A stretch of DNA of 64,000 nt from Siphlonurus alternatus (Eukaryota > Arthropoda > Insecta > Ephemeroptera > Siphlonuridae): contig OX463785.1 in NCBI GenBank assembly GCA_949825025.1, forward strand, positions 18,663,971 to 18,727,970, read 5' to 3'. Numbering within the stretch: position 1 is the stretch's first letter; each line of letters begins with the position of its first letter. Below the pieces are notes generated by a model that ran no database searches, was not told where the DNA came from, and saw nothing but the letters and a program-made list of their open reading frames with translations. Both the position numbers and the translations under genes were made by a program. This document shows, piece by piece, positions 48,003 through 63,599 of the stretch.

Positions 48003-49846
48003 TGTTAATTTCATTACAAACGAAATATGAAATAAAATGGTTGATACTTTCCATCAATGTTAATACATTTAATAATAATTTATTTCAAAATATGGTACTT
48101 CCTTTTATCCTTAATAGCAAGTAATATTGGATTAAAAAATATATTTTCCTGAATAGCATACGATTCCCATAAGAAAAGGGGCACATATTTTTGGTTCTGA
48201 TAATTATAACTATTTTTTCCAGCTCAAAAGATGTGTCATTAAAATTATTTAAATATGATATATATCTGATTTTATTTATAACTAGTTTCATTGTTGTTGT
48301 ATGGTGTCTATCAATATTATAAAAATACTATTAATTAATTAATTAATACGAGTACACTAATACCTCAATAGTATGGCTGCTGTTCAATTGACAGCGACAT
48401 ACTAACGGATTTCTTTGAAGATTCTTTATAACTCTGTGTTCAAAAATATAATAATTGACACATTTTTTATCTTGATTTTTAAATCGTTTATATGGGTATC
48501 TTTCTTTAACATGTTATTTATTAATATACAATTATATTCTTAATAAAATACATACTTTATAATAATTTAGTTTCTTTCTAGTACACATTTTTAAAATATT
48601 TTCAACCTAATATTATGTCAATATCAATACATTCTGTACTATTTTTTTTATCAACAAAATTATTTTAATTAAAATTTATCAATTTTTAATTCTCACATTT
48701 AAGAATTAACAAAATAATATCTTTTCATAGGGAGGTTTATTACATTCGTTGACAGATGTACTTTATTCACTGCATCTTAATATGTAATGGAAAAAATAAC
48801 CCTCGTCAGTTTTGAATTTTTGCTTCATAATAATATTACTGTGAGTGTATTATATAAGCTGATGTCTACTTTATGTGTTATTTCCTTTCTACATAATGCA
48901 GTTATACATACATAATATTATGTTTACTTATTCAGTAAATTAATAAAAATAAAGTAATTCTCTTATTTGCATAAAACATTTTTTTATACATATTGTAGGT
49001 TTACTTGTAATATCTTTTGTCAGTATAAAGTTTTGTAAATTAATATCATAATCTGAGTTTCAAATTCTATTTTTCAGTGTAAAGCTATGCAAATGAATAT
49101 GATATATATCTCTATGTAAGTCTTAAGTTATCTTTCAGTTGCAGTGAGTTTGGTTTATGCGGTGACCATTGGATTGATGGTGGTTGAATCCATGCAGTAA
49201 CAGAATAATCGTTTTGTATGCCTGTGGCGTCGCATTGTTAAAGGGGGAAATCATCCGCCTATCTGTCTCCCAGCAGCAAACTTTAGAAATATCACAGCTC
49301 GAACGAGAACCTGTCAATGTTATATCGAACAAATTTATCACATTTGTTATATTATATTTGCTATATCATGGTATTATTCATACTGTACGAATATATAGTA
49401 TTATTCCTATATATATAATTCAAAAGATATACTATGTATATAATATATGCTATATATACTATATTAAATATTATGGTGATAAATTGAATATAATTTCCTA
49501 CAATTTATCGTTTCGTTATAACAAATCATTATATAATATACTTCCCTTAATTATCATAAGCAGCAAATTTTGTCAGATTTGTTATATTTTTTCTACATTT
49601 TGCAAGGTAATATAAAATATTAAAGATACTCTGTGAATAATTCAAAAGATATAATGATAATTTGAATATAATTTCTTGTGATTCATGGTTTCAATATACT
49701 TATCATAATTATCATACACAAGTATCTTGCAAGAATAAGTTTAATTTATTACAAATCATTATGATTATCATTGTCGTCTGCTGAACTGCTGATTTCTCCC
49801 ACCAGAGTTCAGAACGTTATGGAATTAATGGCGCTAGCTGTCTGTG
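48003..49846. other. Intergenic stretch with a small GC-richer block at 49140-49320
   Basis: Mostly AT-rich. The block at 49140-49320 (containing GGCGTCGCATTGTTAAAGGG and CCTATCTGTCTCCCAGCAGC) stands out in composition. It opens a frame with LEREPV, a word also in esterase exon 7, but the surrounding residues do not align, so I do not call an exon. Confidence 0.35.
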
Positions 49847-50455
49847 ATTTTGATTAATGAGTGGTTTTCTTGATCGATGTAGTGTGTTGTCTCTTGACAG
49901 TAGTTTTAATCAACTGCAGTTGGTCTGCCGAGACTTCTTGAAGGGATGTAAGGTGAAGATGATTGTGAAGGTGACAAACGGCTACTCTCCAATCCGTCAC
50001 CAAGAGAGGGCGAGTGAAAATGGGAACATTGTGGATAAAAAAATTTCTTTAAAAAAAATTGAAATAAAATATATTGGGCGCGATTCGCGAAGCAGTTAGC
50101 CAGGTTTCTAACCATGTTTAGCTTAACCACGTTTAACTAGGTGGTTTAACACGTAAAACACGTATAGTTAAAAGTGGTTAAGATAAATGTGATTAGAAAC
50201 CTGGCTAACTGCTTCGTGAATCGCATCCTATGAGGATAAGAGGATGAAACTAGCATAAAAGCCATTCAGTTAGAAGGTCGTTATCTATTTGAAAACAAGA
50301 TAAGAAAATGACCTTTACTGAAAATCCTGAGAGCAAGATGAATAATTTAAAACAAGAGTGTTAATAATTTAGAGATTTAAATTTAAGGATGAACGGAAGA
50401 CAGGAAAGTGTACAGGAATAGCACAGAGTGACAGGTTCCAGCACGCCTTTGAAAT
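49847..50455 (+). repeat. Dispersed repeat S (copy 2), interrupted by an M3 MITE
   Basis: Shares GGGATGTAAGGTGAAG, GGCTACTCTCCAATCCGTCA and GCGAGTGAAAATGGG with 36752-37310, and ACAGGTTCCAGCACGC near the end. The M3 element at 50075-50228 interrupts it. Confidence 0.6.
50075..50228. mobile_element. Hairpin MITE, family M3 (copy 3)
   Basis: TGGGCGCGATTCGCGAAG at the left, complement at the right, with inner GTTAGCCAGGTTTCTAACCA and its paired arm. It is nested inside repeat S. Confidence 0.85.
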
Positions 50456-52834
50456 ATCTAGCTGTCTACAATATGCCATCATGCAGTTGGTCATTTTCAG
50501 TTTAAAAGCAGCTGAAAATTATATATGCATGATGGCAAAAGTAAATTTGCATATTTTTATTTTAAATATTATTTACATAAATTATACTTGCAGTACATAC
50601 AAGGTATCATCTAAATATTCACGTATTATGTTGATATCATAAATACACTTTTTAAATTTTATCGAATGTAACATGGAGTAGAAATAATTCAATAATGCAT
50701 TTCAAAATCAAGTAAAACCATTTTGCTCCAAATCTAAAATTCTGAGCAAATTAATAAGAAATATTTCAAGACTAAATTAACTTTTCTGATAAAACCAACA
50801 CTCAAAATAAAATATAAAATTGTTGTTACCCACAAAACTTCCTTTGATGTAAAAATTTCAAAGTATGATTATGAATTTGGTCATTCTATTATATTTTGTA
50901 TTCAAACAGTAGAGAAAATTGCTGTTATTTTCAACGCTTCTTTGAAATTAGTTATTCAATAAAATTTATATTTTCATACGGGCTGTTATAAATTTTATAT
51001 ATAGATCGTGAATTTATCCAATAATGCTGGTGTCAATATCATTATAAAAAAAAAAGTTTTTTTGTTTGTTATTTAACACTATTATACAATTTTACATTTT
51101 TGATTGATTGATTCAATTGATAATTAAAAATTTTCCTTTGATAAGCTAGGCGTGTGATGATGGATTGTTTTGTCAATTGTTTTTATATGAACAAAACAAA
51201 AGAAAAATAATTCCATTACACAATATTGATTAAATTGGATCAACGATGCCTGCTGTCAATAAAATTTTGTGATAAAGTAAACAATATTTTTCATTAATTC
51301 GATAATAGTGTTTTGTTTGAATCTCTTTGTTAAAAGTGCAAAATGGTGTGAAAATAATGTTGTTAATTTGCAACTATTAAAGTTACATTTCAAAGTGATG
51401 TAATTTGTTTGTGTTTATTCAATATTATTTAATTAAAGGTGAATTGACTGGAACATATTTGTATACTGACAATATTTGTATAAACAATGCGCTAATGCTG
51501 AATAATGCTGTAGTAGCTATCTATAAATTTGAAACTGATGCATTTGAATTAAAAATAAAAACAGATCTCCCACAATTGCTGTCCGACACAATATTACATG
51601 ATGAGATTGATTGGTTGATGAGGTTTTTCCCATAGTATATATAGCCTACAATTATATTAAAATGGACATATTATATATGTGAAGACTTTGTTAATATTTA
51701 AGCATTTTAATAAATATAATATTGTACAATTTGTGTAACAATTTTTATATGAATAATTATGTATTAATTTTTTTATTAATCCATGATAAAATGGTAATGG
51801 GCTGGTAATAGGAATCAAGTTGGAGAAACAAACATTGTTAATGACATGTATCATTCGTATATCATTTTGCAAATTTAACAAAAAATTCTAATTTATAAAT
51901 TTTATTCTAATCAACAAATTCAATAAAATGTTTAATTTATATTTCAATGTAAAGAATCCCAAATATACCTTCACTTGAAAATATTTTATAAAATCACTTA
52001 CTATAACATAAATAGTAACAAAAAAGTTACCATTAAAATCATCAATAATAAAGAAAAAGTAATTAATTTGCTTGTGCTGTAAAGTCATGATATTTTTTTT
52101 TTGTGACGATAAAAAGAGTGACTGTTACAAATGATTCTAGTTGAAAAGTAAAGCAATGGTTTCATATATCACTAAATGTTATTAAGTTGAGATGGAACAC
52201 GCAGGAGACAAGCTAGAAAAGATTCAGAACATTCATATCACTCGCTTGAAAAGCAGAAGCAAAGTTTTTTTTTTTTTAAAGTAATCTTATTTAAGAAGAA
52301 GAAGAAAGGTTGAATAAATTGTGATGTTTGCTAGAGATACATTTTAAGTTAAATTTTTTATATCTCTTTTTACTTTAATGCTTAAATATTATTCATGTAA
52401 GTTACATATTTTTTATTCTAAATTACAATAACATTTTTCTTTTATATTTTCCATTATTTAATGTAAGACTCAACTGTATTAAAAAAACTTATTTTATAAA
52501 ATTAAATTTATGAGAGGGTGTTGTGGATAATAGGAACTTAAATAAATCCAATTAATTTTATGATTTCATTTTATTAAATTAATAAAAAGTATAATAAAAA
52601 ATATGCATTGTAGTGTGCAACAATATTCATAATTAAGTATAAAAAAAGTTGAATTTTGTATACTTGCCTAACATATAACCTAACCCTATCTTATAATGTT
52701 GAACTTGTTGCCTACCTTTAAGGGTGTGAAAGTAGGCCTGCCTTATTAAAGATTTACAGAAAACATTTAATTAAATTAAATTGCATCTTTCAATGCTCTA
52801 TATTAAAAATCTACATTCACCTTTAATTATTGTG
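50456..52834. other. Intergenic AT-rich stretch
   Basis: Open frames here (for example 51405-51635) have no recognisable family and the composition of the background. No repeat structure stands out. Confidence 0.4.
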
Positions 52835-53220
52835 TATATTATACCTCGTCCGGAATAATAAGCTACTTGCCTATCACTCTTGGAAAAAAAAAAAAAAATA
52901 ATAAAAATAAAAAAAAAAAAAAAAAAATAAAATAATGAACTGCCTGCCATTTTAGGTGATATCAAATTAACCCCAAAGATATTTTCTGTCATCGGTGCGT
53001 ATCATATAACTCATATAAGTCAAAATATAAGAATATTTATATCTGATATCACCTATGATGGAAAAACACACCATGGAATTAATTATTAAAAACTTCATCA
53101 TATTTACGAACTAAAAATTGACTTTAAAAATTATCTTTATATTATTCCTATTTACAAATCGTGATTGTGCTCACCTGAAATAGCAGATAGTTCATTATAT
53201 ATTCCGGACGAGGGACGATA
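52835..53220. mobile_element. Probable TIR element
   Basis: CCTCGTCCGGAATA at 52846 pairs with TATTCCGGACGAGG near 53200. A second inner pair, AGGTGATATCA (about 52955) and TGATATCACCT (about 53043), supports it. The left part is A-rich. Non-coding. Confidence 0.55.
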
Positions 53221-53321
53221 TATATAAAATTTATAAATATTTTATTAGTATTTTAGTGCAATAGCATGTTTTGATTATCTGTGTTATCATGCAGTCCAGG
53301 ATGTTTGTTTAATAAAACTCC

Positions 53322-53529
53322 CTCTTCTTATACCTCCAACAATTACAAATCTGCATCTCTTTGTTTCTTGGAGCTACATCCCCAGCATGTAAGGCAGGGA
53401 TAAATTTCGTGCTATACTGAAGTTTACACCTCGGAATAACACGAACTTTACTCTTGCCTCACTTGCTGGATCTCTAACTTTAAGAAACAAAAAGATGCAG
53501 ATTTGTAACTTTGCTGGAGGTAAGAAGAG
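53322..53529. mobile_element. 208-bp hairpin element
   Basis: CTCTTCTTATACCTCCAAC and ACAAATCTGCATCTCTTTGT at the left pair with ACAAAAAGATGCAGATTTGT and CTGGAGGTAAGAAGAG at the right. Non-coding. Confidence 0.65.
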
Positions 53530-54210
53530 CATGCTAATCATCCCAAAAATTGTACGCTCACCACATCTCCAAAGACTGCGTGGCAATGACTGCAAACAGA
53601 GCAGTAAAGGTTGTGGTATCCCTGTTTCGTATATATACGGCTATATACAATCATTAAAAGTAATATATGTATAGTAAAATAAGGAAACCACTAATTGTTC
53701 TTATTAATTGACCCACTTTTCAATTTTAATAATCATTTATAAGATGCATCGAAATTGCTTCTTATAGCTTTTCTCAAAATGGTATATAAAATATAAAATT
53801 CTAACATGAATACGATTATTTAAATTTAATACATTTACATATAAATTTTAATTACAAAAGCTATTTTAACTTTAACAATTATTTTAGTAACGTTTTAATA
53901 AACACAAAGTATCAACAAAACTTCAAACATTATCTTTAATTATATTAATTAACACACCTCTTTTAATTATTTTAATTATATACTTAAGTAATTAAAATTA
54001 ATAATGAAAATAATAGGGAGTTTCGAGGTATAAAAAATATTATATACCAAAATGTGTATGATACTTAACCTATTAATTATAAATCAAGAATCATAAAAGA
54101 GAATTGTTTATGGGAGTTTCTACGAAGGAGTTTTAAAGGTCTTGTTTTCTAATGTTAGCATACAACAAACAAACATCATGTTCCCTTACTGTAAAACTTT
54201 AAGTCAAGAT

Positions 54211-54211
<1 letters not shown>

Positions 54212-54271
<60 letters not shown>
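54212..54271. repeat. (CT)n microsatellite
   Basis: A 60-bp uninterrupted CT run. Confidence 0.95.
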
Positions 54272-54275
<4 letters not shown>

Positions 54276-54821
54276 ATATATTTCACATGCTGCTGGTAAA
54301 ACCATAAAACTACGCTAATCTCAAGCTCTTATTATATACAATTGTTCCCCTTATTCTGTCAAATTTTAACAAAAGATGTTAAAAGCTACAATTCTCTAGC
54401 TTTATTCAACTGAATACCCATAATATAACTTATTTTGACCTCTATATAACAATTATGTATGATGATATTTTCTGACAACAATGTTATACGAAAAAACGTA
54501 TATTATATAAAAAATATTTTTTTCCCTCTCCCTAAAAGAAAACTTATTAAAAAATTTATGCACGTTATATAATAAAAAATAATGTGAATAACTAAAATGT
54601 CAGTTTTGTTTATATTTATTTACAATGTAGTACACAAGTTTTTTTTTTAACCTTAAGAATCAAGGTACGTAAATAATTTAGGTAACCTAAATGTTATAGG
54701 AGCTGTTTGTAATTTTTTTTTTAAATAATTGTTTTTAATAAATTTGAAAATTTCAGAAAAGTACAGCTTCTATCTTTTATGCCGGCTTTTGAAGCTAACA
54801 CGGATTCAAATAAACAAGCAA

Positions 54822-55050
54822 TGGAGTATCGACCTCAATTTTTTTTATTGCAGAAATGGATAGAGGGTAAAAATTTATGCTACCCTGATTTTTTTCAGAT
54901 TTTCTAGAGCCCGGGAAGTATTTTTAAAAAATTATTGAAAGTCCGTTTTGTGACGTCACGCGGCGGTAAGTCCTATCTTTTTCTTAAGGAGCGGCGTCTC
55001 GTGACGTCACGAAAAGAACTTTCAATATTTTTTTAAAAATAGTTCAAAAC
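54822..55050. mobile_element. Hairpin MITE, family M1 (copy 4), right end missing
   Basis: TGGAGTATCGACCTCAATT and TTGCAGAAATGGATAGAGGG at the left match copy 1. The core holds TGACGTCA twice (about 54951 and 55002). The right arm breaks off soon after TTTCAATATTTTTTTAAAAA, so the terminal repeat is lost. Confidence 0.75.
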
Positions 55051-56413
55051 TTTCTTCTTTAAAAGATGTTATTAGCATCGAGATATTACCTATTTTCCTG
55101 TTTAAAAAAAAATCAAACATAATGTCAACTCTAAAGTAACTTGTTACAGCATGCATTATTAGCACAAATATGTTGGTAATCTTATTCGATGTTTATATTG
55201 TTTATCTATCCAAGCATAGCAGGTGTTGCAGGAGTTTAAAATATGCACATACAAATACTGTAAAACGTATATGTAGGACCATAATAAAAGCAATTATTCC
55301 TTTAAAAGAGCTTCTAGAGTTTGTCTTGGAGACGAGTAGGATTTTTACACCATACTCTCCCATCTTTTCTTTTTTTAAATAACTTGATAAGTGAAATCCA
55401 TTTTAAGTTACTGACATAAAAACACTTACGATCGTATAATATATGAATGAATTATTTACAAATTTGAATCAAATATAGTTTTTAATAGCTATCAAATCCT
55501 AGGATTCAACAAGACACAATGTATTTTATAAAAAGTTGGTCATTATTTAAAAAAAAAATCACGAATTGTACAATTCTATAACAAAAAAATAAGCCCTTGG
55601 TATTATTTTTTTCTAAACCAAAAAAGAGCTACTTTTGTTTTCAACGATCCTTGCAGTGTAAAAAAACAACAACAAAAATTCCAGTCATGTTGGGACTTGC
55701 GGTAAGCTCATTTCAAAAGGATTAAAATAGTAGCAACACGCGGGTTTATAAAAAAAAAAAAGTTCAGAGAGAATTTGGAACAAAAAATATCTCAAGCGTA
55801 ACGTATAGAACAACGTTACTGAATAGCAGCTAAAACTTTAATTTTATTTTCATCAAAATACTGTCGTTAAAAAAAATGAAAAGAATTCTAACAATATTTT
55901 CCAAGTATTTAATAATAAAAGAATGCGCTTGTTATATTTCATTCACTTGTTTTTCAGTTACAATTTTGAATAATGGAGATAACTTTATAGTTTCGAGTCA
56001 TTAATTCCATGATGTAGAATATATGCAAACAATAAATACAATTCGTATACTTCCAGGGCGCATGAAATTTACTCCTAAACAACTTGTGGAAATTTAGTGG
56101 ACGAAAATTACAGATTTTTAATAGGGGAAGTAAAATCTGCACTTCTTCATTTATCAACGTCTACAACCAACGCAGAAGATTTTGTGTAATTTACCAACTG
56201 ATTGGACTCACAACTCTTTAACATAAAATGTATATATATTTTATTTTTTTAAAAAATATATTATTTAAACGTTTTTGCAATAATTTAATTTTTACAAAAC
56301 AAAAAAATGGAATAAAATGTTTAGCAAATTAATCATTTTATTTTAAAATATATATATTTTTTAAATTAATGTGTTGTTTATTATAAATTAAGTAATGTTG
56401 AAAAAAAATATTT
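55051..56413. other. Intergenic AT-rich stretch
   Basis: No gene or structured repeat recognised. Confidence 0.4.
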
Positions 56414-57123
56414 AAAGGCCTTATGAACCTTTTCACAGCATTAAGTACACGGTTAGCTTTGCTTCAGTGTGATTCGGCTGTATATTTTTTTTTTTTTCAG
56501 TAGCACAAATATCAGAGATAATAGTCTATGAAGAAGCACCTGTGACGTCACTCACGCTCATTCAGCGGTGACAATATAGGGAAATCCCTGCAAAAGATAG
56601 GTTCACTCCCGCTGCAACCACGGTCACAATTTTACTTTTGGAATTTTGAAACTTTACCAGGGCAGTCTTGATAGTATTTGTCAAATATACCGAAAAAAAT
56701 TTTTTGGTGGCATGTGTACAGACTGAGTTATTGCGGTAGCAAGATAAGAAAAAAATTTAACATTGTTTTCCTATACAACATTTTCGCTCCTCTTTCTACC
56801 GCAATAACTCGGTTTGTATGAATGTCATCAAAAAAAATCTTTCAGGCTATTTGAAAAATACTATCAAGACTGTCCTTTGGTAAAGTTTCAAAATTACAGA
56901 AGTCAAATTGTGGCCATGGTTGCAGCGGGAGTGAACCTATCTTTTACAGGGATTTCCCTATATTGTCGCCACTGAATGAGCGTGAGTGACGTCACAGGTT
57001 CCTTTTCATCGGCTATTATCTCTGATATTTGTGCTACTGAAACAAAAAATTTTATGCCGCCGAATCATACTAAAGCAAAGCTTACCGTGTACTTAATATT
57101 GTGCAAAGGTTCATAAGGCCTTT
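56414..57123. mobile_element. 710-bp element with long inverted arms
   Basis: It starts AAAGGCCTTATGAACC and ends with the complement. The arms (~330 bp each) pair through TAGCACAAATATCAGAGATA, GAGTGACGTCACAGG-type and GGGAAATCCCTG blocks, around a ~50-bp centre. Both arms carry TGACGTCA. No open frame of note. Confidence 0.85.
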
Positions 57124-57286
57124 AATAATAAATTAAAATTAAGAAAGCATTAATTAACTTACTATAGAATTTCGCTGGATCATTTGTCTATGACTGTGAG
57201 GGAAACATGGAAATCTTAACGAAGATGGACGCTACATTTTTGTGAACACTGGAAATACAATGGTCCAAAGCCAAATATTAGACATT

Positions 57287-57464
57287 GGGGGACATTCACA
57301 AAGCCCTTTAACCCCCACTTTAGCCCCGATTTTTAACCCTGGTGCTAAACATGGTACTAAACCAGGGGCTAACCATGTTAAGCTCATAGTTTAGCACCAT
57401 GTTTAGCACCAGGGTTAAAAATTGGGGCTAAAGTCGGGGTTAAAGTGCTTTGTGAATGTCCCCC
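57287..57464. mobile_element. 178-bp hairpin MITE, family M2 (copy 2)
   Basis: GGGGGACATTCACAAAGCCC at the left, complement at the right. Same length and internal words as 4436-4613. Confidence 0.85.
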
Positions 57465-57499
57465 TAAGTCTATAATACTGGGTTGGAAACGTTTTTTTT

Positions 57500-57615
57500 T
57501 TTTTTGGTTGAAAATGGTGAATGGTGACTCATCCAACTATACTAACCATGCTCGACGGTGCTTGACTTCAGTAATCTGACGATACCCGGCTAAACGAACT
57601 ACACCATACCTTTTA
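57500..57615 (-). repeat. 5S-rRNA-derived SINE head, minus strand
   Basis: On the minus strand: TACTGAAGTCAAGCACCGTC, GAGCATGGTTAGTA, TTGGATGAGTCACC, collinear with the 5S internal promoter, then a short linker and an A-run (a T-run at 57492-57505 on the plus strand). Unlike the copy at 42595 it lacks the long body. Confidence 0.7.
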
Positions 57616-59565
<1,950 letters not shown>

Positions 59566-59862
59566 CGAGCTTAAAAACAGTTAAAATATAAGCCAACTAA
59601 ATATAAATTTCAATTTATTTTTATTTAATTCTATGTACTTTAATTGAATTTAATATAAAATTTCATTTTTACTTGCTTTATATGTACTGTATATATGAAA
59701 AAAAATGTTTTGTTTAAAGCTTTTTTTTTTAGTTATATATGACCGAGTTAGGAAATGGTGATAATAAAAAGCACTCAGTTATAAAAAGAGTTTAATTTGA
59801 ATGGAACTGAAAAATAATGTGATATCCAGTTTTAAAAAATTGGATGCATTGCGTAATGGGAA

Positions 59863-59863
59863 T

Positions 59864-59931
<68 letters not shown>
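59863..59931. repeat. (GA)n microsatellite
   Basis: About 69 bp of GA with one A insertion near the left end. Confidence 0.95.
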
Positions 59932-59934
<3 letters not shown>

Positions 59935-60561
59935 GCCCATTATATTCAGGCCCGTGATTGAATGACTTCCATATAGCTGCACGACATGTTAGAAACGACC
60001 GGAAGTGACGTAACTACACTTGATGGACGAGCTTCACTTTCCTCTATACAATATAGAACGTACTGGTAAGTGACGTTTGCAAGAAACATGAACGTTAACA
60101 AGTAATCTATGGACGTAAATCAACTTGTAAAACCAAGGCAATGACGCTAATACAAAGATACAGTAAGTCACTCTGCAAACAATTGGATATAATATTATTT
60201 TGTAAAATAAAAAAAGGAAACATTTATTTAAAATAAAAACATAGGCTCAATTGATACTGGGTTGCTAGTTTGTGTATAATTTTATATGTATTTCAAATAT
60301 ATTTATCCTTTAAAATTTTCTTCTTTAATTCTTAACATTATTTATAATATAGTAATAAAACAATATTTATATTATAATTATACTGATTTTAATGCTGCAA
60401 TATGTTACTGCAGCTGTTAAGGGTCTTTAAATAATACCACGTGCCCTAAAGTTTGCCTAAAATTGTCTTAGCGCCAACAATGAATAACACACTAAGACTT
60501 AGTTTTAGGATTGTTTTTATTTGTGTTATTTCAAGAGCCCTGCTTTTTACCAATAACTCCC

Positions 60562-60886
60562 TAATGAGATATTAGAATGTAAAAATTTTAGTGGCTTAAT
60601 CGAAAGAAGGGGTAAAAATATGGTACTGTGAATTTTTTTCAGATTTTTCTGAGACCGGGAATTATTTTTAAAAAATTATTTAAAGTCTGTTTTGATGACG
60701 CCACGGTCGGCACTCCTTAAGAAAAAATATAGGGCAGTGCCGCACGTGAAGTCATAAAATAGACTTTCAATAATTTTTTAAAAATAGTTCCCGGTCTCGG
60801 AAAAATCTGAAAAAATTCACAGTACCATATTTTTACCCCTTCTTTCGATTAAGCCACTAAAATTTTCACATTCTAATATCTCATTA
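60562..60886. mobile_element. Hairpin MITE related to M1, with different termini (copy 5)
   Basis: TAATGAGATATTAGAATGTA at the left pairs perfectly with the right end, followed by GTGGCTTAATCGAAAGAAGG and its complement. The inner part (CAGATTTTTCTGAGACCGGG, TTTTTAAAAAATTATT) is that of family M1, but the outer ~60 bases are unrelated to the other copies. Confidence 0.8.
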
Positions 60887-63599
60887 TAGAGATACTATTA
60901 TCTCTATTAGTTTACTATTATCTCTTATATATCTTATCTTATTTTTAATAAGATAAGACTCCATATTTATTTAAATTATTTTGATCTAAATTAAGCTAAT
61001 AAATGAGATTTGAGACTGTAAATTAATTATTTTATTATTTAATAGTAATATTATTACTGTCATAATTACATTTATACAATATATGAATACTCTTGTTCAA
61101 ATATAACTATGCAAGTTTATTCTCATTAAATATAAAATGTTTTAGCATAAAAACAATATTCGTAAATATTTTATAGTCTATAAATTATTTGTTTATAAGC
61201 TGATAAGTAAAAGACTGTCATTTTAATTCAACTTTGCATTACTCTTGTACATTAGTTAAAATTACGGTTTGTAAATAAGCTTCATTCGCTGACCAACTAT
61301 TGCCATAATGGTTTAAATGAAGGCATTAGTTTACATATACGAATACACACTATTGGACTAAAAAATTAAAATTATTGTATTTTATTGAACTAACTTTCTA
61401 TTTTATTTAGATTTAATGATATGGTTATATAAATATTCCAATTTAATTGACAATGTTACACTTTTTGCCATGATGTAAAATTTTGGCAATGCTTTCAAAT
61501 TAGTAAAAATATTTTCAATTATGTTTGATTTTCAAATTAATAATTTGATTATTTATTAGCATTAATTTTGATCTAATGCTATTTAGACGAGCACAAGAGC
61601 AATGTTATTTTGTATCAATGTTTATAAATATACTGTTTTTTTTTTTAAATATTGTATAATTCTTTTAAATCTGTCCATAGGAAAAATAATGCATATATTA
61701 TCAGCATAAAAAGCAGGCTTACTAATATATATTATATAATATAGTTCAGAAGGTTAATAATAAATATTTATAGGGAGGCTTATTCTTTTGACTCCTCAGA
61801 AACTTATCACAGTGGATTCTGCAATAAATTATTTATTTTTGTTCATCCACAATGGCAACATCTTGTTCTAAAAGGAATTCCCGGCGCGGTTTATTTCTTC
61901 TACTTCAATACTTTTTAATTACACTAAACTATATTATTACATTCGGTACATATCATTTAAAAGTCGACAAATCTAACCAGTTATGCGAATTAATTATTTG
62001 TAAATAGTTTCGTTTTATATACAATACATGTAGTATATTATTTATAATTAATTGTGATAATTTTCTAAATTTTAAAATGATTGATAATGAAGAAACTATA
62101 TTATTAAAATTAATAATTTTAGTTTTTTAAATTATTTAATGATAATAAAATTGAATGTAATTATATGTTATAAACAATTATTTTAAAATTAATATTTTTT
62201 TTTAAAGTATGATATTTTAGACATATTGTCACACCATAATAAGCTTTATTTTAAGTAACAAATTAGGGAGATATATTACAAAATTTGAACTCCCTTTTCT
62301 AATATTTACCTCCATATGATACTATCTCATTATGTCGAAACCAGGAAGTTTTTTTGCTTTAGCGTTGAAAAGTAGCGAGATAATGTAAAGTTAGGGAGTT
62401 TTCAGCATAAATACTGATCATTATATTTATACAATCTAACATAAGAACAGAAGATCAAAAACGTGTCACTTCCGATAACTTTTCAAGGGAATATCAAATT
62501 AACTTTAATGAAAGCTTAGTTTGCCAATTAAGATTTAAAGACAAACATATTGTTTCCATTTCTGGTATCGTTTTTGCTTTCATTTCCCTTTGCTCCGGAA
62601 AATTCTGTTTCCAGACTTTCTCTAATACATGTCGACAATTCGTTGATTATTCTGCGGAAACTGCGTGCCTGCTGCTGTCAAGCCTACTCTAATTGGAGTG
62701 TGGTTTCAACCAATGCAATCATCACTCCCACTTCTTTGGTAGGTATAATTTAATTGGCACAACCCACAAACTCTAGGGACTAAAGTACAGAAACTGTATT
62801 GAATACGAATTTAATAATAAAATGTGATTTTTTTTTTTTTTTTTTTGCAATCATAATTTTTTATTGAATTATTAATGTTTGGCTAACATTAATTAATTAT
62901 TGGCTAACCATGAGTCGAAGGCTTCCAAATATCCACGACTACATTAAATTTAAAGTTCATGGTAGTTTTTAATGAACGTGTATTCCTTTTTTTTTTTTTT
63001 TTTTAATATTCACATTGAATTTTATATTACTTGAAAATATATATTTCTGTATCATCATATATTTTGACATAACAAAAACAGCATGTAGTAACATGAAAAA
63101 AAGAAAGACAAAGAGAGACTAGGAGGGGGGGAGGGAAACAACAGATCCTTTTACGATTTGACAGCATTTTCTTATACTTTTTTTTATTTGTTTCTTTTCT
63201 GTGTTGTATTGCATTTGTTTTATTGAGGAGACGTCTGCCTGGTTGTGTTTGCTACACCACTCTGCTCTTATTTTATCTTAAGAGAACGCAAGCGCATGCC
63301 AAGGTTACTAACTTACAAAGGTTGTCTTAATACACTTATGGTCAAATTTTATTGTTTTTTTTTTAATAACACCTTCCACTCTTAATAATTAAAAAAAAAC
63401 AGGTCGAATTCTATTGGGGGAATCAGAATATATTTATATGAATATCTTGCGCAACGTGAATTAAGTTACTGAAAAATTCCATTAATTGCCATATTTGGCA
63501 ATATAAATTCAATATTAGTTCATCATAAGCGAAATAAAAATAGACATTAAAAGGCTGCTTGAAGAAAAACGTGTAATAGCTTTAATGTAAAATATTTAG
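60887..63599. other. Intergenic AT-rich stretch
   Basis: No gene or clear repeat recognised. A purine-rich low-complexity patch is at about 63097-63137. Confidence 0.4.

Noticed and set aside
49184..49330. Possible decayed esterase exon 7 (contains LEREPV)
   Set aside because: Only six residues agree with exon 7. Flanking residues and splice sites do not.
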